Positions 16,452 through 24,868 of a DNA stretch of 64,000 nt are shown here, in pieces. The notes under the pieces were generated by a model. That model was not told the DNA's origin. It was given only the letters and a program-made list of their open reading frames with translations, and searched no databases. Position 1 is the stretch's first letter. The number at the start of each line of letters is the position of its first letter. The stretch is from Leifsonia aquatica (GTDB lineage Bacteria; Actinomycetota; Actinomycetes; Actinomycetales; Microbacteriaceae), in the NCBI RefSeq assembly GCF_014190775.1, contig NZ_JACHVP010000002.1:558001-622000 (forward strand). The letters are read 5' to 3'. A program made the position numbers and the translations under genes.

Positions 16452-16904
16452 TCAGCCCGCCGCCGGTGCCTCGACGTCGACGACCCAGGTGACGCCGAAC
16501 CGGTCGGTCAGCATCCCGAAGCCGGCGCTCCAGGCGGAGGCCGCGAGGGGCTCGACGATGCTCGCGCCCTCCGCCAGCCCGTCCCAGTAGCCGGTCGCCT
16601 CGTCGAGGCTGCCGGCGCGGACGGAGACGAAGAACGGCTGGTCCGTGATCGTGGCACCGTTCTCGCGCCCCGTCCTGCCTGCGAAGGCGTCGGTGCGGCC
16701 CGGGATGTCGTACGCCATGACGCGGAAGCCGTTCTCCGACTGCAGCGCGCCGAACACGACCTTGCCGGCGTCGGGGAGCTCGGCCGGCATCCCGAGCTCG
16801 CCGTAGGTCGTGGCGAAGACGTCGCCGCCGAAGACACCCTGGTAGAAGTCGAGAGCGGCCCGCGCCGTTCCGGGGAAGTTGAGGTGGGTGGTGGTCGTGA
16901 GCAT
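16452..16904 (-). CDS. VOC family protein (PhnB-like glyoxalase/bleomycin-resistance fold)
   Basis: The 150-residue product has the paired beta-alpha-beta-beta-beta modules of the VOC superfamily in the PhnB arrangement: HLNFPGTARAALDFYQGVFGG at the start, DQPFFVSVRAGSLDEATGYWDGL in the middle and DRFGVTWVVDV at the end. AGGAGG stands four bases before the ATG at 16904. PhnB-like proteins in actinobacteria are usually of unknown function. It is divergent from a YafY regulator with an inverted repeat between, so that regulator is the likely controller. Confidence 0.85.
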   Translation of the reverse strand: MLTTTTHLNFPGTARAALDFYQGVFGGDVFATTYGELGMPAELPDAGKVVFGALQSENGFRVMAYDIPGRTDAFAGRTGRENGATITDQPFFVSVRAGSLDEATGYWDGLAEGASIVEPLAASAWSAGFGMLTDRFGVTWVVDVEAPAAG

Positions 16905-16966
16905 GAGTCCTCCTGGTCGGTGTGATCGCGGCGCCATCGGCCGCAGAACCGATGGTCACAGGAGTG

Positions 16967-16985
16967 GAGGACAGTTGGAGTCCTC
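16967..16985. promoter_or_regulatory. Inverted repeat between VOC and YafY genes, probable operator
   Basis: GAGGAC at 16967-16972 and GTCCTC at 16980-16985 are perfect inverted arms around AGTTGGA, 21 bases upstream of the YafY start and in the shared promoter region of the divergent VOC gene. Confidence 0.45.
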
Positions 16986-17006
16986 GACTGCGAGCAGAAT
17001 GGACGC

Positions 17007-17957
17007 ATGATCGAGACCTCGTCACGGCTGCTCGCGCTGCTGTCGCTGCTGCAGACGCGCCGCGACTGGCCGGGCGGCGCCCTCGCCGAACGGCTCGACG
17101 TCACCACGCGGACCGTCCGTCGCGATATCGATCGACTGCGGGAGCTGGGCTACCACATCGATGCCGTCATGGGTCCGGACGGTGGCTACCGACTCGCCGC
17201 CGGCTCGGAGCTCCCGCCGCTGCTGCTCGACGACGAGCAGGCCGTCGCGATCGCCGTCGCCCTGCAGAACGCGCCCGCGAGCGGCGCCGACATCGCTGAG
17301 GCCGCCGAGCGGGCCCTGCTCACGGTGCGGCAGGTGATGCCGTCGCGGCTGCGGCACCGGATCGACGGCGTGCGCTTCACCGGCGCGAGCGCCGCGGTGC
17401 GGGTCGACCCCGCCGTGCTCGAGACGGTCAGCGAGCACGTGCGTCTGCACCGCACCCTCCGCTTCGACTACGGCGACGGGCATCGGGAGGCTCCGCCGCG
17501 CCGGGCGGAACCGCACGGCCTGGTCGCCCGCGACGGCTTCTGGTACCTCGTCGCCTGGGACGTCGACCGTGACGACTGGCGGATCTTCCGCCTAGACCGG
17601 CTGACCCCGCGCATCCCGCCGGGCCCGTCGTTCGCGCCGCGACCCGTGCCGACCGGCGACGTCGACACCTTCCTCTCGGCCCGGTTCAAGGGCTCGACGG
17701 ACGCGGACCGCTGGCCCTGCGTCGGCCGCGTCGAGCTCGACCTGCCGCTGCGGGAGGTCGTGCCCTGGGTCGGCGACGGTGAGGCCGCGGCGCTGTCGGA
17801 GCGGACGACGCTCGTCACGCTCGGGTCGTGGTCGTGGACCGGCCTGCTGGCGTCGGTGCTGCGGTTCGACGCGCCGTTCCGTATCGTCGGACCGGAGGAG
17901 CTGGTCTCCGCCGCCGACGAGCTGGCCCGGCGACTGGTCGCGTCGCACACCGCGTGA
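17007..17957 (+). CDS. YafY family regulator (HTH_11 plus WYL domain)
   Basis: The 316-residue product has a DeoR-like winged helix at the N-terminus (TSSRLLALLSLLQTRRDWPG, LAERLDVTTRTVRRDIDRLRELGY) and a WYL domain around residues 140-200 (LVARDGFWYLVAWD, FRLDRL) followed by the WCX C-terminal extension. WYL regulators sense small molecules or nucleic acids. It is divergent from the VOC gene and probably controls it and itself through the palindrome at 16967-16985. Confidence 0.9.
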   Translation: MIETSSRLLALLSLLQTRRDWPGGALAERLDVTTRTVRRDIDRLRELGYHIDAVMGPDGGYRLAAGSELPPLLLDDEQAVAIAVALQNAPASGADIAEAAERALLTVRQVMPSRLRHRIDGVRFTGASAAVRVDPAVLETVSEHVRLHRTLRFDYGDGHREAPPRRAEPHGLVARDGFWYLVAWDVDRDDWRIFRLDRLTPRIPPGPSFAPRPVPTGDVDTFLSARFKGSTDADRWPCVGRVELDLPLREVVPWVGDGEAAALSERTTLVTLGSWSWTGLLASVLRFDAPFRIVGPEELVSAADELARRLVASHTA

Positions 17958-18056
17958 ACGCGGTCGAATCGCCCCTGATTGCGGGCTTGTCCCGCCGTCT
18001 GCCATGCACGGAAACTATACGAATGCATGGGGATGGAAGGGCGGGGGTGCGTTTCG

Positions 18057-18242
18057 ATGCCGTTCGAACGAGTCGCTGAGGAGATGCGCGACATCTACGC
18101 GAACGCGATCGCTCGAGCGGTCCACGACGGAGACAGCCCGCCCGACGACATCGTCGCCTCCTGGGCGTTCTACGATGCGGCACTGCGGGAGGGCCGGACG
18201 GCGGTCGTCCTCCGGGACCGGCCGGCTCCGGACCACACCTGA
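18057..18242 (+). CDS. 61-aa hypothetical protein
   Basis: The segment MPFERVAEEMRDIYANAIARAV followed by HDGDSPPDDIVASWAFYDAALREGRTAVVL (shown in part) reads as a small helical protein with good codon bias. The start at 18057 is a guess; ATGs at 18027 and 18033 are in frame and a TATACG box lies just upstream of them, so a leaderless start there is possible. Nothing recognised. A large inverted repeat follows the stop codon. Confidence 0.5.
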   Translation: MPFERVAEEMRDIYANAIARAVHDGDSPPDDIVASWAFYDAALREGRTAVVLRDRPAPDHT

Positions 18243-18246
18243 TCTC

Positions 18247-18298
18247 TTCCGGAGTTCTGCACGGTGCCGCTCGGCGTGTTGCGTACAGAAGTCCGGAA
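18247..18298. terminator. Large inverted repeat, probable bidirectional terminator
   Basis: TTCCGGAGTTCTG (18247-18259) pairs with CAGAAGTCCGGAA (18286-18298), 12 of 13 bases, around a loop that itself holds GCCG-CT-CGGC. It sits exactly between the convergent 61-aa gene and the iron-transport permease gene. Confidence 0.6.
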
Positions 18299-18309
18299 CG
18301 GTTGGGGGG

Positions 18310-20412
18310 CTACGCCCGTGACCGCCGCAGCAGCCAGACGAAGTAGGGTGCCCCGACGAGGGCGATCATCAGGCCGGCGGGCAGCTGCGACGGTGCGATG
18401 AGGGTGCGGCCGAGGGTGTCGGCGACGCAGACGAGCAGCGCTCCGAGCAGCATGGCGACCGGGATGGTGCGGCCGTGGCGCGCTCCGACCAGCCCGCGCG
18501 CGAGGTGCGGGGCGATCAGGCCGACGAAGCCGACCACGCCGACCGCCACGACGCTCACGGCGGCGAGCACGGCGGCGACGGCGAGGACCGTCACGCGGGT
18601 GCGCTCCAGGCGGAGGCCGAGGATGCGCGGGGTGTCCTCGTCGACGGCGAGCAGGTCGAGGCGGCGCCGCATCCCGAACAGCACGGGAACGGCGATCAGG
18701 AGCGCGATGGCGACCGGCGCCACATCGGGCAGGGTGCGGCCGTAGGTCGTGCCCGAGAGCCACGTGAGGATGCGCGGAGTCTGCCACGGATCGGCGCGCA
18801 GCAGCAGGAACGCGGTGATGGCGGTGAGGCCGTAGCCGCAGCCGATGCCGACCAGGACGAAGCGGTCGGGCAGGAGGCCGCCGCGCCAGGCGAGCAGGGC
18901 GATCAGCCCGAAGGTGGCCAGGCCCATCACGACGGCCATGACGATGAGCAGGGGGCGGCCGCCGGCCATCCCGGACGTCACGACGATGACCGCGCCGAGC
19001 CCCGCCCCGGCGGTGATGCCGAGGATGCCGGGTTCGGCCAGCGGGTTGCGCACGGTGCTCTGCACGACGCAGCCGGCCAGGGCGAGGGCGGCTCCGGCGA
19101 GGGCGGCGGCCAGGATGCGCGGGAGGCGCTCGTCCAGCGCGCGGGCCACGAGGTCGGGGGCTCCGCCCTGCAGCCAGAGCGCGATGTCGCCGGTGCGCAG
19201 CCAGAGACTCCCGGCCAGCATCCCGACCACGGCCGCGGCGACGAGCAGCACGCCGGCGACCACGAGCACGATGACGAACCGGCGGCGGGAGCGCACGGCG
19301 ATGCGCGCGCCGGGCGGCTGGCGCACCGATCCCGAGTCGCGCAGCCGCATCGCCAGCGCCACGATGATCACCGCGCCGAGGACGGCGGTCGGGATGCCCG
19401 TGGGGATGGCGGCGGCGGCCTCGGCGCCGAGGATCGCACGCAGGGTGGCGTCGGCGAGGAGGATGAGCAGCGCACCCATCAGGCCGGAGGCGGGGATGAG
19501 CAGCACGTGCCGGTTGAGCGACGGCACCCGCGCGGCGATGAGACGGGTCAGCACCGGGGCGCCGAGCCCGACGAAGGCGATCGGGCCGGCGACGGTCACG
19601 GCGACGGCCGTCAGCAGCACCGCGCTCACGACAGCGAGTAGGCGGGTCGAGCGGATGGGCACGCCGAGGGAGGCGGCGGTGTCGTCCCCGAGCCGCAGCA
19701 CATCGAGCCGGCGGGAGAGCAGCATGACGAGGGCGACGACCGCGACGATCAGCGGGATGGCGCGCGTCGACGCGTCGAGGTTGAGCTGGGCGAGGGAGCC
19801 GCTGCCCCAGGCGAACAGCCCGGTGGTGCGCTCCTTGAACAGGATGAGGAGCATCGCCGTCGCCGCATCGAGCGCCATCGCGATGGCCGAGCCGGCGAGG
19901 ATGAGCCGGGTGGTGCCCGTCCCGGCACCGCGACCCGCCACCCCGAGCACGAGCGCGGCCGCGGCCAGCCCGCCGACGAAGGCGACGCCTCCCGACGCCC
20001 AGAGCGGCACGGAGAGCCCGAACGCGGCGACCGCCGAAAGAGCGAAGTACGAGCCCGCGCTGACGGCCAGCGTGTCCGGCGAGGCGAGCACGTTGCGCGT
20101 CACCGACTGCAGCAGCGCACCGGCCGCGCCGAGCGCGATGCCGACCGCGATGCCTGCGAGCAGCCGGGGGAGGCGGGAGCCGGTCAGCACGTCGGCGACC
20201 GGCACGCCGCCGACCGTCTCGCGCGCGCCGGCGGCGTAGCGCAGGAGGTCCCACATCCCGATCCCCGACGTGCCCTGCGTCACGTGCCACATCCCGACCA
20301 GGACGACGGCGACGAGCAGCGCGACCAGCACGGCCGCCCCGCCCGCCCCGCCGCGGAGCCCGGTATCGGCGATCGGGCGCGGCCCGGTCGCTGCGATCCG
20401 GGAGGTGCTCAC
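18310..20412 (-). CDS. Iron-siderophore ABC transporter permease, fused double FecCD protein
   Basis: The 700-residue product contains two complete FecCD permease halves in tandem, about residues 30-345 and 375-700, each with nine to ten helices and the conserved SRLPRLLAGIAVG/ERLPRILAAALAG and GPIAFVGL/GVVGFVGLIAPHL motifs that contact the ATPase. This is the FhuB-like arrangement in which one polypeptide forms the whole channel; most actinobacterial systems use two genes. The start is the GTG at 20412, 18 bases after the binding-protein stop. It is the last gene of the importer operon. It moves an Fe(III)-siderophore across the membrane. Confidence 0.93.
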   Translation of the reverse strand: MSTSRIAATGPRPIADTGLRGGAGGAAVLVALLVAVVLVGMWHVTQGTSGIGMWDLLRYAAGARETVGGVPVADVLTGSRLPRLLAGIAVGIALGAAGALLQSVTRNVLASPDTLAVSAGSYFALSAVAAFGLSVPLWASGGVAFVGGLAAAALVLGVAGRGAGTGTTRLILAGSAIAMALDAATAMLLILFKERTTGLFAWGSGSLAQLNLDASTRAIPLIVAVVALVMLLSRRLDVLRLGDDTAASLGVPIRSTRLLAVVSAVLLTAVAVTVAGPIAFVGLGAPVLTRLIAARVPSLNRHVLLIPASGLMGALLILLADATLRAILGAEAAAAIPTGIPTAVLGAVIIVALAMRLRDSGSVRQPPGARIAVRSRRRFVIVLVVAGVLLVAAAVVGMLAGSLWLRTGDIALWLQGGAPDLVARALDERLPRILAAALAGAALALAGCVVQSTVRNPLAEPGILGITAGAGLGAVIVVTSGMAGGRPLLIVMAVVMGLATFGLIALLAWRGGLLPDRFVLVGIGCGYGLTAITAFLLLRADPWQTPRILTWLSGTTYGRTLPDVAPVAIALLIAVPVLFGMRRRLDLLAVDEDTPRILGLRLERTRVTVLAVAAVLAAVSVVAVGVVGFVGLIAPHLARGLVGARHGRTIPVAMLLGALLVCVADTLGRTLIAPSQLPAGLMIALVGAPYFVWLLRRSRA

Positions 20413-20430
20413 TGTGCGGTCACCGCGCGG

Positions 20431-21489
20431 TCAGCTCGCGGTGAGCGCGTCGACGTAAGCGTCGATCGCCTGCTCGTTCGAGAGCGGGCCGCCCGCGCCC
20501 CACACGCCGGAGGGGAACGCGTGCGCGCGCCCCTCCTTCACGGCGGGGAGGGAGGTCCAGATCGCGCTCTTGTCGAGTTCGGTCACGTAGCTGTCGGGCG
20601 TCTTGTCGTCCGAGTAGAACAGGTTCGCGTCACCGACCGCGGTGAGACCCTCGATGTCGGTCTGGGCGAGGCCGTACGCCGGGTCGACGCCGCCGTTGCC
20701 ATACGCCTTGTCGATCTCGTCGGTCCAGGCCGAGGTCATCCCGAGCTGCTCGCCGAGCGCGGTGAAGAGGGCGCCCTTGCCGTAGGGGCGGATCGCGACG
20801 TTGCCGCTCTCGATCCAGCCGTCGAAGAAGAGGAAGCTCTTCGTCGGGAGGTCGACGTTCTCGACCTTCTTCTTGGCTGCGGCGAGGTGCTCGTCGAACT
20901 GCTTCAGGACGACGTCGGCGCGCTGGGTGCGGCCGGTCGCCTTCGCGATCATCGTGAAGACGCTCTTCATGTTGCCGATCGGGTCGGCGGCGTTCGCGCC
21001 CAGGGTGACGAGCACCGGCACGTCGCGCTTCTCGAGCTGAGTCACGATCTCGTCGTCCGCCTTGAAGCCCTCGACGATGATGAGGTCCGGCTTGGCGCCG
21101 TAGAGGGCGTCGAGGTCGGGCTCGCCACGCTCGCCGGCGTTGACGACGCCCTTCGGCAGCTTCTCGGCGCTCACGTAGGTGGTGTAGCCGTCGGGGTCGG
21201 CGACCGCGACCGGGCCGACGCACAGGGTGAGAGCGTCCTCGATCTGCTGCCACTCGAGCACCGCGACGCGCTTGGCCGGTGCGTCCAGCTTCACCGTGCG
21301 GCCGACGCCGTCGGTGATGGTCACCGGGCCGGTGGAGGTGGCGGTCGTGTCGTCGGCGCACGCCTGCGAGGTCGCCTTCGGGGCGGCGGTGCTCGCGTCG
21401 CTGACGGCCGTGGTGCCGCAGGCGGTGAGGGTGAGTGCGACGGCGGCGACGGTGGCCGCGACGGTCGCGAGTCGGTGGGCTCGGATCAT
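20431..21489 (-). CDS. Iron-siderophore ABC transporter substrate-binding lipoprotein
   Basis: The 352-residue product has a lipoprotein signal peptide with lipobox LTACG, a Thr/Ser/Ala linker, then a periplasmic-binding-protein fold of the FhuD/FecB class: ITDGVGRTVKLDAPAKRVAVLEW, KPDLIIVEGFKADDE and the long connecting helix. It captures the ferric siderophore outside the membrane. The start overlaps the ATPase stop as ATGA, so the three importer genes are coupled. Confidence 0.93.
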   Translation of the reverse strand: MIRAHRLATVAATVAAVALTLTACGTTAVSDASTAAPKATSQACADDTTATSTGPVTITDGVGRTVKLDAPAKRVAVLEWQQIEDALTLCVGPVAVADPDGYTTYVSAEKLPKGVVNAGERGEPDLDALYGAKPDLIIVEGFKADDEIVTQLEKRDVPVLVTLGANAADPIGNMKSVFTMIAKATGRTQRADVVLKQFDEHLAAAKKKVENVDLPTKSFLFFDGWIESGNVAIRPYGKGALFTALGEQLGMTSAWTDEIDKAYGNGGVDPAYGLAQTDIEGLTAVGDANLFYSDDKTPDSYVTELDKSAIWTSLPAVKEGRAHAFPSGVWGAGGPLSNEQAIDAYVDALTAS

Positions 21490-22370
21490 GGGTGGTCCTC
21501 TCTGATGGGGGATGCGGGGGACGGTGCGGGGCGGGCCGGTCGCGCGGCGTGGCGACCGACCGGGTCGATGCGCAGGCGGCCCGACCGCGGGTCGACCTCC
21601 ACCTCGACGCGCAGGTCGTAGACCTCGCCGATGTTCTCCGCGGTGAGGACGTCGTGCGGGTGGCCGGCGGCGTGGATGCGGCCGTGGCGCATGAGGAGCA
21701 GCGAGTCGGCGATGCGGGCGGCATGGTCGAGGTCGTGCAGCACGATCCCGACGGCGGCACCGTGCTCGTCGGCCAGGTCGCGCACGAGGTCGAGCGTCTC
21801 GATCTGGTAGCGCAGGTCCAAGTGGTTGGTGGGTTCGTCGAGCAGCACCACGCCGGTCTCCTGGGCGAGGCAGGCCGCGAGCCAGACGCGCTGCACCTCA
21901 CCGCCGGAGAGCTCGCCGGCGGCACGGCCGGCCATGTCGGTCACGCCGGTCGCGTGCATCGCGTGGTCGATGGCGCGGCGGTCGTCGGCGGACAGACCGG
22001 AGAAACCGCGGCGGTAGGGGTGCCGCCCGAAGGCCACGACCTCCTGCACGGTGAGTCCCTGCGGCGCCGGCCGGGACTGCGAGAAGAGGGTGACCTCCCG
22101 GGCGAACTGGCGGGGGCTGAGGAGGGCGGCGCGGCGATCGGTGCCGGCGGTGTCGCGCAGGTTGACGGCACCCTCCGCGGCACGATGCAGGCGCGCGAGC
22201 GAGCGCAGCAGGGTCGACTTGCCGCTGCCGTTGGGCCCGACGAGCGCGGTGACCCGGCCCGGCTCGAGGGTGATCGACACCCCGTCGACGACCGTGGTCG
22301 CGCCGAACCGCAGGACGAGCCGCTCCCCGCTGAGGCCGGTGGCGGCGCGCGGGGGAGGTGTGCTGGGCAT
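21486..22370 (-). CDS. Iron-siderophore ABC transporter ATP-binding protein
   Basis: The 294-residue product has all ABC ATPase motifs: Walker A GPNGSGKS, Q-loop in TLFSQSRPAP, signature LSGGE, Walker B VVLLDEP, D-loop HLD and switch histidine IVLHD. It resembles FepC/FhuC. It is the first gene of the importer operon; an iron box lies 56-74 bases upstream of its ATG. Confidence 0.93.
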   Translation of the reverse strand: MPSTPPPRAATGLSGERLVLRFGATTVVDGVSITLEPGRVTALVGPNGSGKSTLLRSLARLHRAAEGAVNLRDTAGTDRRAALLSPRQFAREVTLFSQSRPAPQGLTVQEVVAFGRHPYRRGFSGLSADDRRAIDHAMHATGVTDMAGRAAGELSGGEVQRVWLAACLAQETGVVLLDEPTNHLDLRYQIETLDLVRDLADEHGAAVGIVLHDLDHAARIADSLLLMRHGRIHAAGHPHDVLTAENIGEVYDLRVEVEVDPRSGRLRIDPVGRHAARPARPAPSPASPIREDHP

Positions 22371-22425
22371 AGGGGATCTCGTCCGGGTGGAGTGGGGGCG
22401 TCGGTGCGGAATCCTCGGGGGGAGG

Positions 22426-22444
22426 TTAGGTAAGGATTGCCTAA
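22426..22444. promoter_or_regulatory. DtxR/IdeR-type iron box
   Basis: TTAGGTAAGGATTGCCTAA matches the 19-bp DtxR/IdeR consensus TTAGGTTAGSCTAACCTAA at 15 positions, with both TTAGG/CCTAA ends intact. It lies directly upstream of the iron importer operon, so iron-loaded DtxR/IdeR is expected to repress it. Confidence 0.8.
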
Positions 22445-22522
22445 GTCAGAATATGTTCGACCGGGACTGTCTGCAATCCAGACTTAAGGACAGTGGATAC
22501 GGGTTTCCGGACAGGGATCCGG

Positions 22523-23428
22523 CTACGGTGTCCCCGCGTACGCGCCGGGGGTGGTGCCCATCACGCGGCGGAAAGCGGCGATGAACGTGCTGGGCTGGGC
22601 GTACCCCAGACGCTCGGAGGTCTGCTGCACGTCCCATCCCTCCGCCAGCAGCGCGAGCGCTTGGTGCACCCGCAGCGCCTGCCGCCACTGCACGAACGAG
22701 AGGCCGGTGGTCTGGCGGAACGCACGCGTGATCGTCCGCTCGCTCAGGCCCAGCTGCCGTGCCCACTCCTCGAGTCCGCGGTCGTCGGCCGGATCGGCGA
22801 GCAGGGCCTCGGCGATGGCGTCGATGCGGGAGTCCCCGGGGACCCGCAGGGCCAGCGGCTGCTCGGCGGGTGCGAGCACGTCGAAGACGACCGCCTCGGC
22901 CCGCGCGCGAGCCGCCGCGTCGAGGTCGGTGCGCGCCAGGTGGGTGAGCAGTGACTCCAACAGCGGCGACATCGCGATGACCGTCGGGCCGTCGAACGCG
23001 ACCGGGGTGCGCTCGGGGGCGAAGAAGGCGTCGAAGAACTCCACCCCGGCGGTGAGCCGGCCGGCGTGCTCCGCGCCCGCGGGCAGCCAGAGTCCGGAGC
23101 CCTCCGACACCGTGAAGACCCGGCCTCCGACGCGCGTGGTCATCGTGCCGCCGCGCACCCAGACGAGCTCGTGCAGGGGATGCGCGTGCGACTCCCACTC
23201 CAGGGGGCCCGGGGGTACTTCGGACTCGGCGCGGATGATCGAGCCCTCCGCCGCACCGGCCGGCATCCGGCCCGTGCGGCGGACGACGGTGTCGGGTTCG
23301 CGGCGCCACGACCCGGAACCCGCGGAGTGCTCGGGCGCGACCGTCGCGCCGGGCCACGCGGGTGTCGCGTCGGGCTCGGCGGCGCCGGCGTCGGCGGCGG
23401 GGTCGGGGGTGGGAGGGAGTGCGGGCAT
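22523..23428 (-). CDS. AraC family regulator with cupin ligand domain
   Basis: The 301-residue product has a cupin-like sensing domain (ESHAHPLHELVWVRGGTMTTRVGGRVF, shown in part, with the His pair) and a C-terminal AraC domain: GLEEWARQLGLSERTITRAF and QQTSERLGYAQPSTFIAAFRRVMG. The first 60 residues are Ala/Pro/Asp-rich and probably disordered, so a later start is possible. It lies directly upstream of the iron importer operon on the same strand, with the iron box in the gap, which makes the importer a candidate target as in siderophore-sensing AraC regulators. Confidence 0.87.
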   Translation of the reverse strand: MPALPPTPDPAADAGAAEPDATPAWPGATVAPEHSAGSGSWRREPDTVVRRTGRMPAGAAEGSIIRAESEVPPGPLEWESHAHPLHELVWVRGGTMTTRVGGRVFTVSEGSGLWLPAGAEHAGRLTAGVEFFDAFFAPERTPVAFDGPTVIAMSPLLESLLTHLARTDLDAAARARAEAVVFDVLAPAEQPLALRVPGDSRIDAIAEALLADPADDRGLEEWARQLGLSERTITRAFRQTTGLSFVQWRQALRVHQALALLAEGWDVQQTSERLGYAQPSTFIAAFRRVMGTTPGAYAGTP

Positions 23429-23445
23429 CCCGACCAGCCTATGAC

Positions 23446-23473
23446 TATGATTTACCGATGCGACAGCGCTGTC
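23446..23473 (+). promoter_or_regulatory. Promoter -10 and LacI-type operator of the ROK kinase gene
   Basis: TATGAT at 23446-23451 is a good -10 element; eleven bases on lies GACAGCGCTGTC (23462-23473), a perfect 12-bp palindrome that would cover the transcription start. The same palindrome, extended to 14 bp, is found at 26007-26020 in front of the mannosidase gene. Confidence 0.65.
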
Positions 23474-23508
23474 ACCCCAGAGCTGGCCGCGATTCGAGGA
23501 GGTAGCCG

Positions 23509-24465
23509 GTGGTCGCGCAGGGCGGACAACACATGGTGGTCGACGTCGGCGGGAGCCATGTCACCGCCGCCGCCGTCAGCACCGCGGCGCCCGGCGGCGC
23601 GGCCCTGCTGAGCCGGATCGAGCGGTCCGTCGACTCCCACGCTTCCAGCGCCGTCGTGCTCGACTCCTGGGCCGCCGCGTGCGTCGACGCCGCCGAGGGC
23701 GCGGGCATCGATCCGGGAGGTCGCGACTGGGGCCTCGCGATGCCCGGCCCCTTCGACTACGACCAGGGCATCGGCCACTACGCCCGCGTCGGCAAGTTCG
23801 AGCGCCTCGCGGGGGTCGACATCCGCTCGGGCCTCGCCGATCGTCTGGGCGTGGACCCGGCGCGGGTGCGGTTCGTGCACGACGCCGGCGCGTACGGCAT
23901 CGGCGAGTGGAGGTACGGCTCGCCGACCCGTCATGCGCGCTTCGTCTGCGTGACGCTCGGCACCGGCGTCGGCTCGGCCTTCGTCGACGACGGTGCGCTG
24001 GTGTTCGATCGTGCGGACGTCCCGCCCGGCGGCGAGGTGCACCGGCTGCCGTTCGACGGCCGCGATCTGGAGGACACGATCTCGACCCGCGCCCTCCTCG
24101 CCCGCTACGCGTCTCCCGATCCCGGGCTCAGCGTGAAAGAGCTCGCGTCGCGCGCCCGTTCCGGGGACGAGCGCGCCCAGGGTGCTTTCGACACCGGGAT
24201 GGAGGCGCTCGCGCTGGCCGTCGGGCCGTGGCTCGCCGCCTTCGGCGCCACCGCACTGGTCGTCGGCGGCTCCATCTCGCGCTCATGGGACGTGCTCGAG
24301 CGCGGCTTCCGCACCGGCCTCGAAACCAGCGCGCCCGAGCTGGCCGTGACGCTCGACATCGCGCCGTCCCGCCTGCTCGCCGATGCACCGTTGTACGGTG
24401 TGGCGCACCTCTTGGAGCGGTCGGCCGCCGGCGCCCGCTGCGTCACGGCGCCAGCGCTGCCGTAG
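23509..24465 (+). CDS. ROK family sugar kinase
   Basis: The 318-residue product starts with the ROK ATP-binding loop (VVDVGGSHVTAAAVS) and has LAMPGPFDYDQGIG, VHDAGAYGIGEW and the second phosphate loop VTLGTGVGSAFVDDG, ending with a VVGGSISRSWDV segment. It probably phosphorylates a sugar such as glucose, mannose or an amino sugar with ATP. The GTG at 23509 has GGAGG six bases upstream. The LacI-type operator shared with the GH92 mannosidase gene suggests it handles sugar released by that enzyme. Confidence 0.85.
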   Translation: MVAQGGQHMVVDVGGSHVTAAAVSTAAPGGAALLSRIERSVDSHASSAVVLDSWAAACVDAAEGAGIDPGGRDWGLAMPGPFDYDQGIGHYARVGKFERLAGVDIRSGLADRLGVDPARVRFVHDAGAYGIGEWRYGSPTRHARFVCVTLGTGVGSAFVDDGALVFDRADVPPGGEVHRLPFDGRDLEDTISTRALLARYASPDPGLSVKELASRARSGDERAQGAFDTGMEALALAVGPWLAAFGATALVVGGSISRSWDVLERGFRTGLETSAPELAVTLDIAPSRLLADAPLYGVAHLLERSAAGARCVTAPALP

Positions 24466-24489
24466 GCGCGGGCCGCATCCACTCGTCGC

Positions 24490-24757
24490 AACACGCCGTC
24501 TGAGCGCGTGCGCTGGCGGCGTGTTGTGTCGACTGGATGGAGCGGGCAGATCCAGTTGGCGAGACACGCCGTCTGAGCGGCCACGCTGGCGGCGTGTTGC
24601 GACCACTGGATGGGTGCGGTGACCACTGGATGGGGGCCCACACCTAGTTGGCGAGACGCGCCGTCGGGGCAGGTGCGCAAACGGCGTGTTGCGACCACTG
24701 GATGCGTGCGGTGACCACTGGGTGAGGGGGTGGCGGCATGTCGTGACCACTAGATGG
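24490..24757. repeat. Cluster of REP-like palindromic units with GACCACTGGATG tails
   Basis: Three palindromic units repeat: AACACGCCG/CGGCGTGTT (24490-24525), ACACGCCG/CGGCGTGT (24564-24597) and ACGCGCCGT/ACGGCGTGT (24656-24690). Units 1 and 2 also share the inner TCTGAGCG and CGCTGGCGG. Each is followed by a GACCACTGGATG-type tail, present five to six times up to about 24757, with degenerate copies at the right end. There is no gene here. This is the pattern of intergenic REP/BIME elements. Confidence 0.75.
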
Positions 24758-24813
24758 CTAGCCCTAGCGTGTCAGCCCGCCCACCCGCGCACCCGCGCAC
24801 CCGCACTCACGCG

Positions 24814-24868
24814 CCTCAGCCGCGCCTCAGCCGCGCCTCAGCCGCGCCTCAGCCGCGCCTCAGCCGCG
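24814..24868. repeat. Five tandem copies of an 11-bp unit running into the lacI stop codon
   Basis: CCTCAGCCGCG occurs five times without gaps. The last copy contains the lacI stop codon (TCA at 24860-24862 on this strand) and its last two sense codons. Imperfect CACCCGCG repeats precede it at about 24782-24808. Confidence 0.85.

Noticed and set aside
24383-24750. Open frames through the REP-like repeat region
   Set aside because: They read repeats as Arg/Thr/Pro-rich peptide with no ribosome binding site; the palindromic repeats explain the sequence.
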